NCBI GenBank assembly: GCA_015655975.1 | Contig: DVEP01000001.1 | Coordinates: forward strand, 1 to 64,000 | DNA: 64,000 nucleotides | DNA from: Eubacterium sp. | GTDB taxonomy: Bacteria > Bacillota > Clostridia > Oscillospirales > Acutalibacteraceae | Reading direction: 5' to 3' | Part shown: positions 25,223-32,814 of the stretch, one piece after another | Layout of the letters: each line of letters starts with the position of its first letter | Numbering within the stretch: position 1 is the stretch's first letter | Notes under the pieces: generated by a model | The model's input: the letters and a program-made list of their open reading frames with translations, nothing else | What the model was told of the DNA's origin: nothing | Database searches by the model: none | Translations under genes and position numbers: made by a program

Positions 25223-25255
25223 TTAAAAACCGAATGAAAAATTCCATTCGGGCAT
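25223..25255 (-). CDS. Possible 10-residue leader peptide within the S10 leader
   Basis: ATG at 25253-25255, with AAGGTG five bases upstream, opens the frame MPEWNFSFGF and stops with TAA at 25223-25225. The frame coincides with the hairpin plus T-run at 25225-25251, so a ribosome on it would melt that hairpin. The frame may be fortuitous: its sequence is largely dictated by the hairpin. Confidence 0.25.
   Translation of the reverse strand: MPEWNFSFGF
25225..25251 (-). terminator. Terminator-like hairpin inside the S10 leader
   Basis: On the minus strand CCGAATG (25245-25251) pairs with CATTCGG (25230-25236) and is followed by TTTTT at 25225-25229. It lies about 85 bases before rpsJ, so it could attenuate the whole ribosomal operon. 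Confidence 0.55.
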
Positions 25256-25429
25256 AGTAACACCTTGGTTTTCTGCAAAAGTTCGCAAGTCAATTACAGA
25301 AATGTGTCTTCAATATTATCGCCCGAGTTAAACACGAACATACTCCGCCGAAATTACCGTCCGGGTTAAGACGCAACCTCCGGTTTCATCGCATTTATTT
25401 ACTGCGTTTATTATTAACGCACTTCGCAA

Positions 25430-25458
25430 ATTATAATATATAGAACAGCCAATGTCAA
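25430..25458 (-). promoter_or_regulatory. Consensus SigA promoter of the S10-spc-alpha operon
   Basis: TTGACA (25453-25458) and TATAAT (25430-25435) match consensus in all twelve positions with a 17-base spacer, as expected for a highly expressed ribosomal operon. The predicted transcript starts near 25423. Confidence 0.9.
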
Positions 25459-25520
25459 GTGATTTTTACAAAAAATTTTCCTGTTTTTCTTTTGTGCAAA
25501 ATATACTAACGGCATATATC

Positions 25521-25544
25521 AAATTCGTTAAAAACAACGAATTT
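25521..25544. repeat. Perfect 9-bp inverted repeat upstream of the S10 promoter
   Basis: AAATTCGTT (25521-25529) and AACGAATTT (25536-25544) form a perfect dyad with a six-base spacer, about 65 bases upstream of the S10 -35 box and after the spoIVB terminator. It lacks a strong T-run in either direction, so it may be a protein-binding dyad or a second weak terminator. Confidence 0.45.
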
Positions 25545-25563
25545 CATTTTTACAGATGATGTA

Positions 25564-25601
25564 AAAAACAAAAAGCACACCACAATATATAGTGGTATGC
25601 T
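25564..25601 (-). terminator. Terminator of spoIVB
   Basis: GCATACCAC (25592-25600) pairs with GTGGTGTGC (25575-25583, one G-U pair) on the minus strand, followed by TTTTTGTTTTTT. It lies about 80 bases after the spoIVB stop codon. Confidence 0.8.
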
Positions 25602-25678
25602 CTTAAACATATAACAATTTAATTTTTCATTTCAAATTGTAAACAATTTGTGAACTTTATCAATTTTGAAAATTTTAC

Positions 25679-26884
25679 TCATTTTTCAGACTCTTCGACC
25701 ATATTTTGTGCAAAAATGCCATAGCCTTTTTTAGGATTGTTCACCATAACATGAGTTACTGCACCGACAAGTCTGCCGTTTTGAATAATCGGACTGCCGC
25801 TCATTCCCTGAACGATACCGCCTGTTTTTTGTATAAGTTCTTCGTCCGTAACTTTGATGACCATACTTTTCTGTTCTTTAGTATTATTATAGTTTATTTT
25901 ACTTATTTCTATACTATATAGTTTAGGCTCTCCTTTTTCAACAGTTGTCAGTATTTGAGCAAAACCTTTTTTTACTTCCTGTGCCGACGCAACCTCATAG
26001 AGTCTGTCCTTGTTCATTTGGCGTGTATGATTGTATTCTCCGTAAACTCCGCACATAGTATTTTTTGTCAGATTTCCGATAATTTGATTTGTAAATTCAC
26101 AGGACAACGAACCCGTTTCATCTTTTGTACCTTTATATACCTTATTTACATACGCTTCAACAGCCTCGCCGTCAAGCAGCGGCATTATCTCATTTGTATC
26201 TACATCGTTTATAGGATGTCCCAAAGAAGCGAACTTGTAATTTCTCGGATTATAAAATGTAATAGTACCTATTCCCGCCGTACTGTCGCGAACCCACATA
26301 CCTGCTTTGTAACAGCCCTGAGAATTTGAATATACGGGTTTTAACAATGTATCGTAAACCTGTCCGTCTCTTTTATATTTGATTTTATACGGTCCGCCCG
26401 TATTGTCATTCAAAGCAAGTTCGACATCGGCAGCAGTATAAACATTTTTAGAGTTAATTGAAATTATAACATCGCCTGTTTGAATACCGCAATCTCCCGC
26501 AGGGTCGTACGACTTTCCGTCTATATCAACAGACTTTGTTCCCACAACAATGACTCCGTCAGTGAAAAGTTTAACACCGAAACTTTCTCCGCTTACATAC
26601 ACTTTTTTTCTGTTTTCTTTTTTTACATTTACATCGTCTATAGGAAAAATGTTGAACAGTTTGACAGTTGCATTGCTGTTTCCGACTTTGTTTGCCGTTT
26701 GCCAGTCAACATTTTTGAACTTGGCTTTTTCATCGCATGAATAAACATTTTGAATACTGAAATTTTTATCATTGTATTTTACATAGTTTTTAGGCAAAAA
26801 ATAATTTCCCAAACCCATTAAAATAATAATAGGTACTAAAACAACTGCCAAAACAATGTCAAATATACGAATTGCTTTTTTCAT
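25679..26884 (-). CDS. spoIVB: Sporulation protease SpoIVB (peptidase S55 with PDZ)
   Basis: The 401-residue protein has an N-terminal membrane anchor (about 7-29), a PDZ domain (about 105-180, CGIQTGDVIISINSKNVYTA) and an S55 serine protease domain with the catalytic histidine in FASLGHPI and serine in VQGMSGSPIIQNG. In Bacillus it is made in the forespore, enters the intermembrane space and triggers pro-sigma-K processing by cutting SpoIVFA. Its presence indicates an endospore-forming lineage. It usually sits beside recN; here it is alone, upstream of the S10 operon. No clear SigG/SigF promoter was found by eye. Confidence 0.93.
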   Translation of the reverse strand: MKKAIRIFDIVLAVVLVPIIILMGLGNYFLPKNYVKYNDKNFSIQNVYSCDEKAKFKNVDWQTANKVGNSNATVKLFNIFPIDDVNVKKENRKKVYVSGESFGVKLFTDGVIVVGTKSVDIDGKSYDPAGDCGIQTGDVIISINSKNVYTAADVELALNDNTGGPYKIKYKRDGQVYDTLLKPVYSNSQGCYKAGMWVRDSTAGIGTITFYNPRNYKFASLGHPINDVDTNEIMPLLDGEAVEAYVNKVYKGTKDETGSLSCEFTNQIIGNLTKNTMCGVYGEYNHTRQMNKDRLYEVASAQEVKKGFAQILTTVEKGEPKLYSIEISKINYNNTKEQKSMVIKVTDEELIQKTGGIVQGMSGSPIIQNGRLVGAVTHVMVNNPKKGYGIFAQNMVEESEK

Positions 26885-26990
26885 TTAAACACCTCAGATT
26901 TATTTTTTACCTGCCGTTTTGTTTTATTCTTTAATAAAAAAATCATCAATATAAATGTGGGCAATTTATTTGTTTTTTATAATTTTTTTA

Positions 26991-27019
26991 TTGCAAAAGA
27001 TAAAATAATGAAGTAAAAT
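26991..27019 (+). promoter_or_regulatory. Possible promoter of the phosphoribosyltransferase-like gene
   Basis: TTGCAA (26991-26996) and TAAAAT (27014-27019) are 17 bases apart. The start site would fall just before the AAAGGAGTGG ribosome binding site, giving a very short leader. The region is AT-rich, so a chance match is possible. Confidence 0.4.
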
Positions 27020-27041
27020 ATAATAAAGGAGTGGTATATCT

Positions 27042-27686
27042 ATGGATGAAAAATATTTCACACTAACATCATCAAAAAATCATCAGGTTTTTATTCACGC
27101 AGTTCCCGGTCATTTTATTGCAGGAGGAAACCATCTCAACTACTATATCGGCACTTCCGATATTAAACACCACTATCGTGTTTCCGAAGAAGCAGCAAAA
27201 ATGATTAGTGAATACTATTTAATGAACGGCGTAGATGTAGATACAATTCTTTGCCTGTATGACACCGAAACACTCGGCGGCTACATTGCAAAAGAACTTT
27301 GTTCTTCAAACCTTATGGCGCCGAATCCGGGCGACGACATTTATGTTCTTGCACCCGAATACGATTCTATGGGAAATATGTTTTTCAGGGATAATCTCAA
27401 AAGAATGATAGAGGGCAGAAAAGTTCTCATCATCATTTCCTGTATTACAAGCGGACAAACAGTAAAAAGAGCTATTGAGTGTATAGACTACTACAAAGGC
27501 AAAACAATCGGAATAGCAGCAGCTTTCAGTGCTGTCAATGATATTAACGGAATTTATGTCAACTCTATTTTCGGACTTGACGATGTGCCGAACTATGTTG
27601 CAACATCTCACGCAAATTGTGAAATGTGCAAAAGAGGTCAAAAAATTGACGCCGTTACTAACGGACACGGTTTTTCAAGACTTTAA
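27042..27686 (+). CDS. Orotate phosphoribosyltransferase-like protein with degenerate PRPP motif
   Basis: The 214-residue protein looks like a type I phosphoribosyltransferase: FIAGGNHLNYYIGTSD near the start, LYDTETLGGYIAKEL (hood/early strand) and VLIIISCITSGQTVKRAIEC, which aligns with the PRPP loop of OPRTases (hhhDDxxTxGxT). The two acidic residues of the usual motif are absent (IISC in their place), so PRPP binding or catalysis may be altered. A CEMCKRGQ motif lies near the C-terminus. Similar OPRT-annotated proteins occur in Clostridia, but the true role is uncertain. It is a lone plus-strand gene, with an AAAGGAGTGG ribosome binding site and its own terminator. Confidence 0.65.
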   Translation: MDEKYFTLTSSKNHQVFIHAVPGHFIAGGNHLNYYIGTSDIKHHYRVSEEAAKMISEYYLMNGVDVDTILCLYDTETLGGYIAKELCSSNLMAPNPGDDIYVLAPEYDSMGNMFFRDNLKRMIEGRKVLIIISCITSGQTVKRAIECIDYYKGKTIGIAAAFSAVNDINGIYVNSIFGLDDVPNYVATSHANCEMCKRGQKIDAVTNGHGFSRL

Positions 27687-27709
27687 TAAAACTAATATAA
27701 ACTATAAAC

Positions 27710-27742
27710 AAAACGCAGAGTTTATAAAAAACTCTGCGTTTT
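27710..27742. terminator. Bidirectional terminator between convergent genes
   Basis: AAAACGCAGAGTTT (27710-27723) pairs perfectly with AAACTCTGCGTTTT (27729-27742) around five bases, and is flanked by A and T runs. It serves the plus-strand OPRT-like gene and the minus-strand SGNH gene. Confidence 0.9.
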
Positions 27743-27769
27743 TATCTATATTATCTATAATTATTATAA

Positions 27770-28861
27770 TCATTGTAATATAACAACAGATATATCATTT
27801 GCATTTGAGTAGTTCTCAAACAAACGGAAACTTGATTTGTCGCAAAAAATTATATCGGGATAAAATTTTTTTACATATACATCAAAATTGTCAATTATTG
27901 TTTTTTCATCAACAACAGAAGTGTCTATATATGAACAAAATCGCATCATATCCGTCATTTCGCTTTGACGAAAATTAAATCTGAAAAACTCTTCAAAGTT
28001 TTGGGGAAATGTTCTTTTCGGAAATGTTTTTGCCGAATCAAAATTTCCTGCAAGCAACCACCTTGTAGGTTTCTGATAGTTCAACAGCACTTCTACTTGT
28101 TCATTTTTTAAAACAGAAGAAAAATCTTTTTTCTTGAGTTTAATCTTTTTTGAAATACTTTTGTACTGCACTCTGTCAAGCATTTCGCTGTCAAGTCCGA
28201 GCGATTTCAAGAGAATTTGTGCCCACAACAAATGTCCGTATTGATTTGGGTGAATTGAATCGCTCATAAATTTTTTCAACACTTTTATATTTTCCTGCCA
28301 ATACGAATTTATATCGACAAACAATATTTCTTCATCGTCTGCAATTTTCTTCAAAACTGTTTTATAATCTTCAAAATAATTTTGACGGGAACTTGTCTGA
28401 GGCGTTTGCAAAACAGGAACAGCACCCTTCTCTCGAACAATACTCACAATCTGTCTTATGTTGTTTGAAAAATCATACACACTTACAATATTTTTAAAGC
28501 AGTCATTCATACCGAAACAAATGAAACAAACATCGTATTCAAATCTCTCGAGCCAGTCAAATTTGTACTTGATGCAGTCTTGAGTAGTTGCACCCGAAAC
28601 GCCCGTATTGTAAACAATATCGTTTTTTCGAGATTTATTTTGTCGCAAAGAAAAGTCAAAGTACTCTGAAAACCGTGGATAGTTGTTTGTATGACGGCAG
28701 CCGTGAGTGATACTGTCGCCTGCAAAAAGCCACTTCACAATTTTTTCACTCTTAAAAAGATTTTGAATTTTTTTAAAATCTTCTGATTTACAATTTCTTT
28801 CAAACTGTTTTGAAACAGAAACAGGGAATTCCTTAGGTTTTGAAAAAAACAAAGTTCGCAC
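27770..28861 (-). CDS. SGNH/GDSL-family hydrolase with a degenerate second copy of the fold
   Basis: The first 215 residues form an SGNH hydrolase: block I WLFAGDSITHG (Ser), NTGVSGATT (Gly), FGMND (Asn) and DSIHPNQYGH (Asp/His). Such enzymes are mostly esterases or deacetylases of sugars or lipids; no signal peptide is seen. From about residue 265 a second, decayed copy follows: RWLLAGNFDS against KWLFAGDSIT, NFEEFFRFNFRQ against RFSEYFDFSLRQ and PDIIFCDKSSF against YDVCFICFGMN, lacking the catalytic residues. The start is uncertain: GTG at 28859-28861 is nearly on top of GTGAGG, and TTG at 28850-28852 has better spacing. It has its own TTGACA/TACTAT promoter. Confidence 0.8.
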   Translation of the reverse strand: MRTLFFSKPKEFPVSVSKQFERNCKSEDFKKIQNLFKSEKIVKWLFAGDSITHGCRHTNNYPRFSEYFDFSLRQNKSRKNDIVYNTGVSGATTQDCIKYKFDWLERFEYDVCFICFGMNDCFKNIVSVYDFSNNIRQIVSIVREKGAVPVLQTPQTSSRQNYFEDYKTVLKKIADDEEILFVDINSYWQENIKVLKKFMSDSIHPNQYGHLLWAQILLKSLGLDSEMLDRVQYKSISKKIKLKKKDFSSVLKNEQVEVLLNYQKPTRWLLAGNFDSAKTFPKRTFPQNFEEFFRFNFRQSEMTDMMRFCSYIDTSVVDEKTIIDNFDVYVKKFYPDIIFCDKSSFRLFENYSNANDISVVILQ

Positions 28862-28893
28862 ACCTCACTATATTTACAGCAACACTTATAAAT

Positions 28894-28922
28894 ATAGTAT
28901 ATATTATTTATAAATTTGTCAA
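28894..28922 (-). promoter_or_regulatory. Promoter of the SGNH hydrolase gene
   Basis: TTGACA (28917-28922) and TACTAT (28894-28899) on the minus strand have a 17-base spacer. The site is between the gpmI terminator and the SGNH gene. Confidence 0.7.
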
Positions 28923-28934
28923 CAAAATAAATAT

Positions 28935-28972
28935 AAAAAATCGCCCGAACAAAACAAAAATGTTCGGACGAT
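28935..28972 (-). terminator. Terminator of the pgk-tpiA-gpmI operon
   Basis: ATCGTCCGAACA (28961-28972) pairs with TGTTCGGGCGAT (28940-28951, one G-U pair) on the minus strand, followed by a T-run. It lies 33 bases after the gpmI stop codon. Confidence 0.88.
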
Positions 28973-29004
28973 GTTTTTATTTAATCATATTTACATACGA
29001 TACA

Positions 29005-30534
29005 TTATTTAATGATAGAAACGCCTGTCATTTCTTTCGGCTGTTCCAAACCGAGAACTTTGAGCATTGTAGGAGCAATGTCACAAAGTTTTCCTCCGTC
29101 ACGAAGTTCACAAGGATAGTTCGCAACAATGAACGGAACAGGGTTTGTTGTGTGCGCAGTAAATGCAGAGCCGTCTGCTTCGTACATTTTGTCTGCATTG
29201 CCGTGGTCGGCAGTAATTAAAAGAACGCCGCCCATTTCTTTAACTGCATCGTAAAGAGTGCCTACACAAGTATCTACTGCTTCAACTGCTTTTACGGCAG
29301 CATCAAAAACTCCGGTATGTCCAACCATATCGCAGTTTGCAAAGTTAAGAATAATAACATCATACTTACCGCTTCTTACAGCGTCGTTTACCTTTTCGGA
29401 AACTTCATAGGCGCTCATTTCAGGTTTAAGGTCATAAGTTGTAACTTTCGGAGAAGGAACAAGTATTCTGTCTTCGCCCTCGCTTACTGTTTCCTTACCG
29501 CCGTTGAAGAAAAATGTTACATGAGCATATTTTTCTGTTTCGGCAATTCTAAGCTGTGTCATACCTTTTTCAGAAAGGTATTCGCCGAGTGTGTTTGTAA
29601 GTTCTTCAGGTTTGAATGCAACAAGTACATTCGGCATTTCAGCGTCATACTGAGTCATACAAACATAGGTTACAGGGAAATATTTTCTTTCGAAGCCGTT
29701 AAAATCAGGGTCAACAAAAGTTCTTGTAATTTCACGGGCTCTGTCAGGACGGAAATTGAAGAACACAACGCTGTCGTTTTCGCTTATTCTGCCCTCATTT
29801 TCAAGACAAATTGTAGGCTCGATAAATTCATCTGTAACATTTTTGCCGTCTGCGTCAACTGTTTCGTAACTTTCTTCAATTGCTTTAACAGGGTCATTAG
29901 TATGGATACCCTCGCCGTTAACAAAAGCATTGTAAGCCTTTGAAACTCTTTCCCATCTGTTATCTCTGTCCATAGCGTAAAATCTGCCTACAACAGTAGC
30001 AATTTTACCCACGCCGATTTCAGCAAGTTTTTTCTGAGCGTCTGCTATAAAGTCCTTACCGCTTGTCGGGGGAACATCTCTGCCGTCCATAATGCAGTGA
30101 AGATATACTTTTTCAAGTCCCATTTTCTTTGCAAGTTCAACTATTGCCCAAATATGAGAATTGTGAGAATGAACACCGCCGTCGCTCATAAGACCGATAA
30201 GGTGCAAAGCAGTACTGTTATCAACAGCGTTTTGAACAGCAGTTTTCATAGCTTCATTTTCATAGAAATCGCCGTCTTCTATTGACTTGGTAATTCTTGT
30301 AAGTTCTTGGTAAACAACTCTGCCTGCGCCGATATTTGTATGACCTACTTCGGAGTTGCCCATTTGTCCGTCGGGAAGACCTACATCAAGTCCTGAAGCA
30401 CCGATATAAGTCATTGGATTGTTTTTAACAATATCGTCAAGTCTCGGAGTTTTAGCGGCTTTGATTGCGTTGCCGTAATCGCTGTCGTTTTTTCCAAAAC
30501 CGTCCATAATACATAAAACAAGAGATTTTTTCAT
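29005..30534 (-). CDS. gpmI: 2,3-bisphosphoglycerate-independent phosphoglycerate mutase
   Basis: The 509-residue alkaline-phosphatase-superfamily enzyme interconverts 3- and 2-phosphoglycerate using two Mn ions. The nucleophile serine is in GQMGNSEVGHTNIGAG; metal-site motifs include CIMDGFG at the start and TADHGNADKM near the end. It is the third gene of the pgk-tpiA-gpmI run; an intergenic hairpin separates it from tpiA. Confidence 0.97.
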   Translation of the reverse strand: MKKSLVLCIMDGFGKNDSDYGNAIKAAKTPRLDDIVKNNPMTYIGASGLDVGLPDGQMGNSEVGHTNIGAGRVVYQELTRITKSIEDGDFYENEAMKTAVQNAVDNSTALHLIGLMSDGGVHSHNSHIWAIVELAKKMGLEKVYLHCIMDGRDVPPTSGKDFIADAQKKLAEIGVGKIATVVGRFYAMDRDNRWERVSKAYNAFVNGEGIHTNDPVKAIEESYETVDADGKNVTDEFIEPTICLENEGRISENDSVVFFNFRPDRAREITRTFVDPDFNGFERKYFPVTYVCMTQYDAEMPNVLVAFKPEELTNTLGEYLSEKGMTQLRIAETEKYAHVTFFFNGGKETVSEGEDRILVPSPKVTTYDLKPEMSAYEVSEKVNDAVRSGKYDVIILNFANCDMVGHTGVFDAAVKAVEAVDTCVGTLYDAVKEMGGVLLITADHGNADKMYEADGSAFTAHTTNPVPFIVANYPCELRDGGKLCDIAPTMLKVLGLEQPKEMTGVSIIK

Positions 30535-30558
30535 ATATACTTTACTCCTTTTGTAAAT

Positions 30559-30583
30559 ATAGGGCGGTAATTAGCCGCCCTAT
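30559..30583 (-). other. GC-rich hairpin between tpiA and gpmI
   Basis: ATAGGGCGG (30559-30567) and CCGCCCTAT (30575-30583) form a perfect nine-pair stem with a seven-base loop. No T-run follows on the minus strand (ATTTAC), so it is more likely a processing or stability element of the glycolytic mRNA than a full terminator. Confidence 0.6.
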
Positions 30584-30607
30584 TCAAGTCAGTTGACCGA
30601 TATTAAA

Positions 30608-31375
30608 TTATTTGCTTGCTGCTTTAACAATAACAGAAAAGTCTTCTGCTTTGAGTGAAGCGCCGCCGATAAGACCGCCGTCAACATTTTCTTTTGAAAG
30701 AAGTTCATCGGCATTTTTAGCGTTCATTGAACCGCCGTACTGAACAACAAATGCGTCTGCTGCGTCTTTACCGTAAAGTTCTGCGATAACCTGACGGATA
30801 TATCCGTTTACTTCGTCTGCCTGGTCAGCAGTAGCAGTTTTGCCTGTGCCGATAGCCCAAACAGGTTCGTAAGCAATGATAACATTTTCAAGTTCTTCTG
30901 CTGTAACGCCCTGAAGAGCAATTTTAGTCTGCATGCCTACAACTTCAAAAGTAACGCCCTGTTCTCTTTCTTCAAGAACTTCGCCTACGCAAAGGATTAC
31001 TTTCAAGCCGTTGTCAAGTGCAGCACGAACTCTTTTGTTTACTGTTTCGTTTGTTTCGCCGAAATACTGACGGCGTTCGCTGTGACCGATGATAACATAC
31101 GGTACACCCATAGCTTTCAACATCGGAGCAGAAACTTCTGCTGTGAAAGCGCCGCTTTCAGCCCAGTGGCAGTTTTCAGCGCCGATTTTAATGTTTGAGC
31201 CTTCTGTTGCATCGAGTGCTGCCTGAAGGTCAACAAAAGGAGCGCAAATAACTACATCGCAGTCTGCGTCTGCAACGAGCGGTTTCATTTCGTTAAGAAG
31301 AGCTGTTGTTTGTGCAGGAGTATTGTTCATTTTCCAGTTACCGGCGATAACTGCTTTACGAAGTTTTTTGTTCAT
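30608..31375 (-). CDS. tpiA: Triosephosphate isomerase
   Basis: The 255-residue TIM barrel has the active-site lysine in AGNWKMN, histidine in IIGHSERR, glutamate in AYEPVWAIGTG and the phosphate loop GGSMNAKNA and GGLIGGASL. It interconverts DHAP and glyceraldehyde-3-phosphate. It follows pgk by 30 bases. Confidence 0.98.
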   Translation of the reverse strand: MNKKLRKAVIAGNWKMNNTPAQTTALLNEMKPLVADADCDVVICAPFVDLQAALDATEGSNIKIGAENCHWAESGAFTAEVSAPMLKAMGVPYVIIGHSERRQYFGETNETVNKRVRAALDNGLKVILCVGEVLEEREQGVTFEVVGMQTKIALQGVTAEELENVIIAYEPVWAIGTGKTATADQADEVNGYIRQVIAELYGKDAADAFVVQYGGSMNAKNADELLSKENVDGGLIGGASLKAEDFSVIVKAASK

Positions 31376-31405
31376 AATAAAACCCTCAATTCTAAATTAT
31401 TTTAA

Positions 31406-32602
31406 TTATTTATTATTGATTGCCGCAATACCCGGAAGTTCTTTTCCTTCAAGGAATTCAAGTGAAGCGCCGCCGCCTGTTGAAATGTGGCTCATTTTAT
31501 CAGAGAAGCCGAGTTTTGTAACTGCTGCAACAGAGTCGCCGCCGCCGATGATAGAAATAGCACCGCTTTCTGCAACTGCCTTCGCTACTGCGATTGTACC
31601 TGCTGCGAAGTTGTCCCACTCAGAAACACCCATTGGACCGTTCCAAATAACTGTACCTGCGTCTTTTACAGCTTCTGCAAACATTTCTTGGCTCTTAGGA
31701 CCGATATCAAGTCCCATCCAGCCGTCAGGAATTTCGTCGCTGTTAACGATTTGAGCCTCTGTATTTTCGTCATACTCTTTGCCGACTTTATTGTCAACAG
31801 GAATAAGGAATTTAACGCCTTTTTCTTTTGCAGTTTTCATCATTTCGCCTGCAAGTTCAACCTTGTCTTCTTCAAGAAGAGAATTTCCGATTTGATGACC
31901 GAGTGCCTTCATAAATGTGTAAGCCATACCGCCACCTATAATAAGTGTATCACACTTGTCAAGCAAGTTTGTGATTACGCCGATTTTATCTGAAACTTTA
32001 GCACCGCCGAGAATAGCAACAAGCGGTCTTTTCGGGTTAGCAAGAGCTTCGCCCATAAATTTGATTTCTTTTTGGATAAGATATCCGCAAGCAGACGGAA
32101 GATATGAAGCAACGCCTGTTGTTGAGCAGTGTGCTCTGTGAGCTGTACCGAAAGCGTCGTTTACATAGAGTTCTGCAAGAGAAGCGAGTTCTTTTGAGAA
32201 GTTTTCTTCGTTCTTTGTTTCTTCTTTTCTGTAACGAACATTTTCAAGAAGCATTACATCGCCGTCTTCGAGTTCACCTGCAAGTTTTTTAGCGTTTTCG
32301 CCTACTACATTTTCATCTTCTGCAAGTTTAACTTCTTTACCGAGATATTCTGAAAGACGAGCTGCAACAGGTGCAAGTGAAAATTCAGGTTTGTACTCAC
32401 CCTTTGGACGACCGAGGTGTGAGCAAAGAATAACTTTCGCACCGTTTTCTGCAAGATATTTGATTGTAGGAAGTGCAGCAACTATTCTTTTATCGTTTGT
32501 GATTTCTCCGTCTTTAAGCGGAACATTGAAATCGCAGCGAACAAGAACTCTTTTGCCTTTTACATCAAGGTCTTCTACTGTCTTTTTGTTTAAAGCGTCC
32601 AT
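31406..32602 (-). CDS. pgk: Phosphoglycerate kinase
   Basis: The 398-residue enzyme makes ATP from 1,3-bisphosphoglycerate. Signatures include RVLVRCDFNVPLKDGEI, LCSHLGRPKG, the hinge GGAKVSDKIGV, WNGPMGVSEW and the ATP-site GGGDSVAA. It leads the run pgk-tpiA-gpmI; gapA is not next to it, in contrast with the common gap-pgk-tpi order. Confidence 0.98.
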   Translation of the reverse strand: MDALNKKTVEDLDVKGKRVLVRCDFNVPLKDGEITNDKRIVAALPTIKYLAENGAKVILCSHLGRPKGEYKPEFSLAPVAARLSEYLGKEVKLAEDENVVGENAKKLAGELEDGDVMLLENVRYRKEETKNEENFSKELASLAELYVNDAFGTAHRAHCSTTGVASYLPSACGYLIQKEIKFMGEALANPKRPLVAILGGAKVSDKIGVITNLLDKCDTLIIGGGMAYTFMKALGHQIGNSLLEEDKVELAGEMMKTAKEKGVKFLIPVDNKVGKEYDENTEAQIVNSDEIPDGWMGLDIGPKSQEMFAEAVKDAGTVIWNGPMGVSEWDNFAAGTIAVAKAVAESGAISIIGGGDSVAAVTKLGFSDKMSHISTGGGASLEFLEGKELPGIAAINNK

Positions 32603-32660
32603 AAAAAATTACCTCACTAAATATTTTAATTATAGTTATATTTTAATTTTCAGCAAAACA

Positions 32661-32689
32661 ATTATATATTATCCATTTTCCTTTTTCAA
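32661..32689 (-). promoter_or_regulatory. Promoter of the pgk-tpiA-gpmI operon
   Basis: TTGAAA (32684-32689) and TATAAT (32661-32666) on the minus strand have a 17-base spacer. It is about 60 bases upstream of the pgk start. Confidence 0.7.
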
Positions 32690-32771
32690 GAAATATTTAT
32701 TAAATTAATAAAATACCACATAATGTAGCAATTATGAAAAACTATTTGTTATTTTTTTGTCAATCTATAAC

Positions 32772-32803
32772 AAAAATATACGGCCCATATTAAACGGACC
32801 GTA
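32772..32803 (-). terminator. Terminator of pfkA
   Basis: TACGGTCC (32796-32803) pairs with GGGCCGTA (32779-32786, one G-U pair) on the minus strand, followed by TATTTTTG. It starts 12 bases after the pfkA stop codon. Confidence 0.78.
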
Positions 32804-32814
32804 ATACTATGAAG

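Larger units (their letters stand above)
25141..25425 (-). ncRNA. Structured 5' leader of the S10 operon (candidate regulatory RNA)
   Basis: Between the promoter and rpsJ lie about 280 untranslated bases. A long-range helix is clear by eye: 25319-25323 pairs with 25169-25173 (five pairs), then 25307-25315 with 25178-25186 (nine perfect pairs), then 25304-25306 with 25193-25195. It encloses hairpins at 25270-25302 (TTTCTG/CAGAAA), 25230-25251 (CCGAATG/CATTCGG followed by T5) and 25203-25214 (GGTG-GAAA-CACC, a GNRA-type loop). L4-mediated leader control is known in E. coli; whether this RNA binds a ribosomal protein is inference. Confidence 0.6.
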
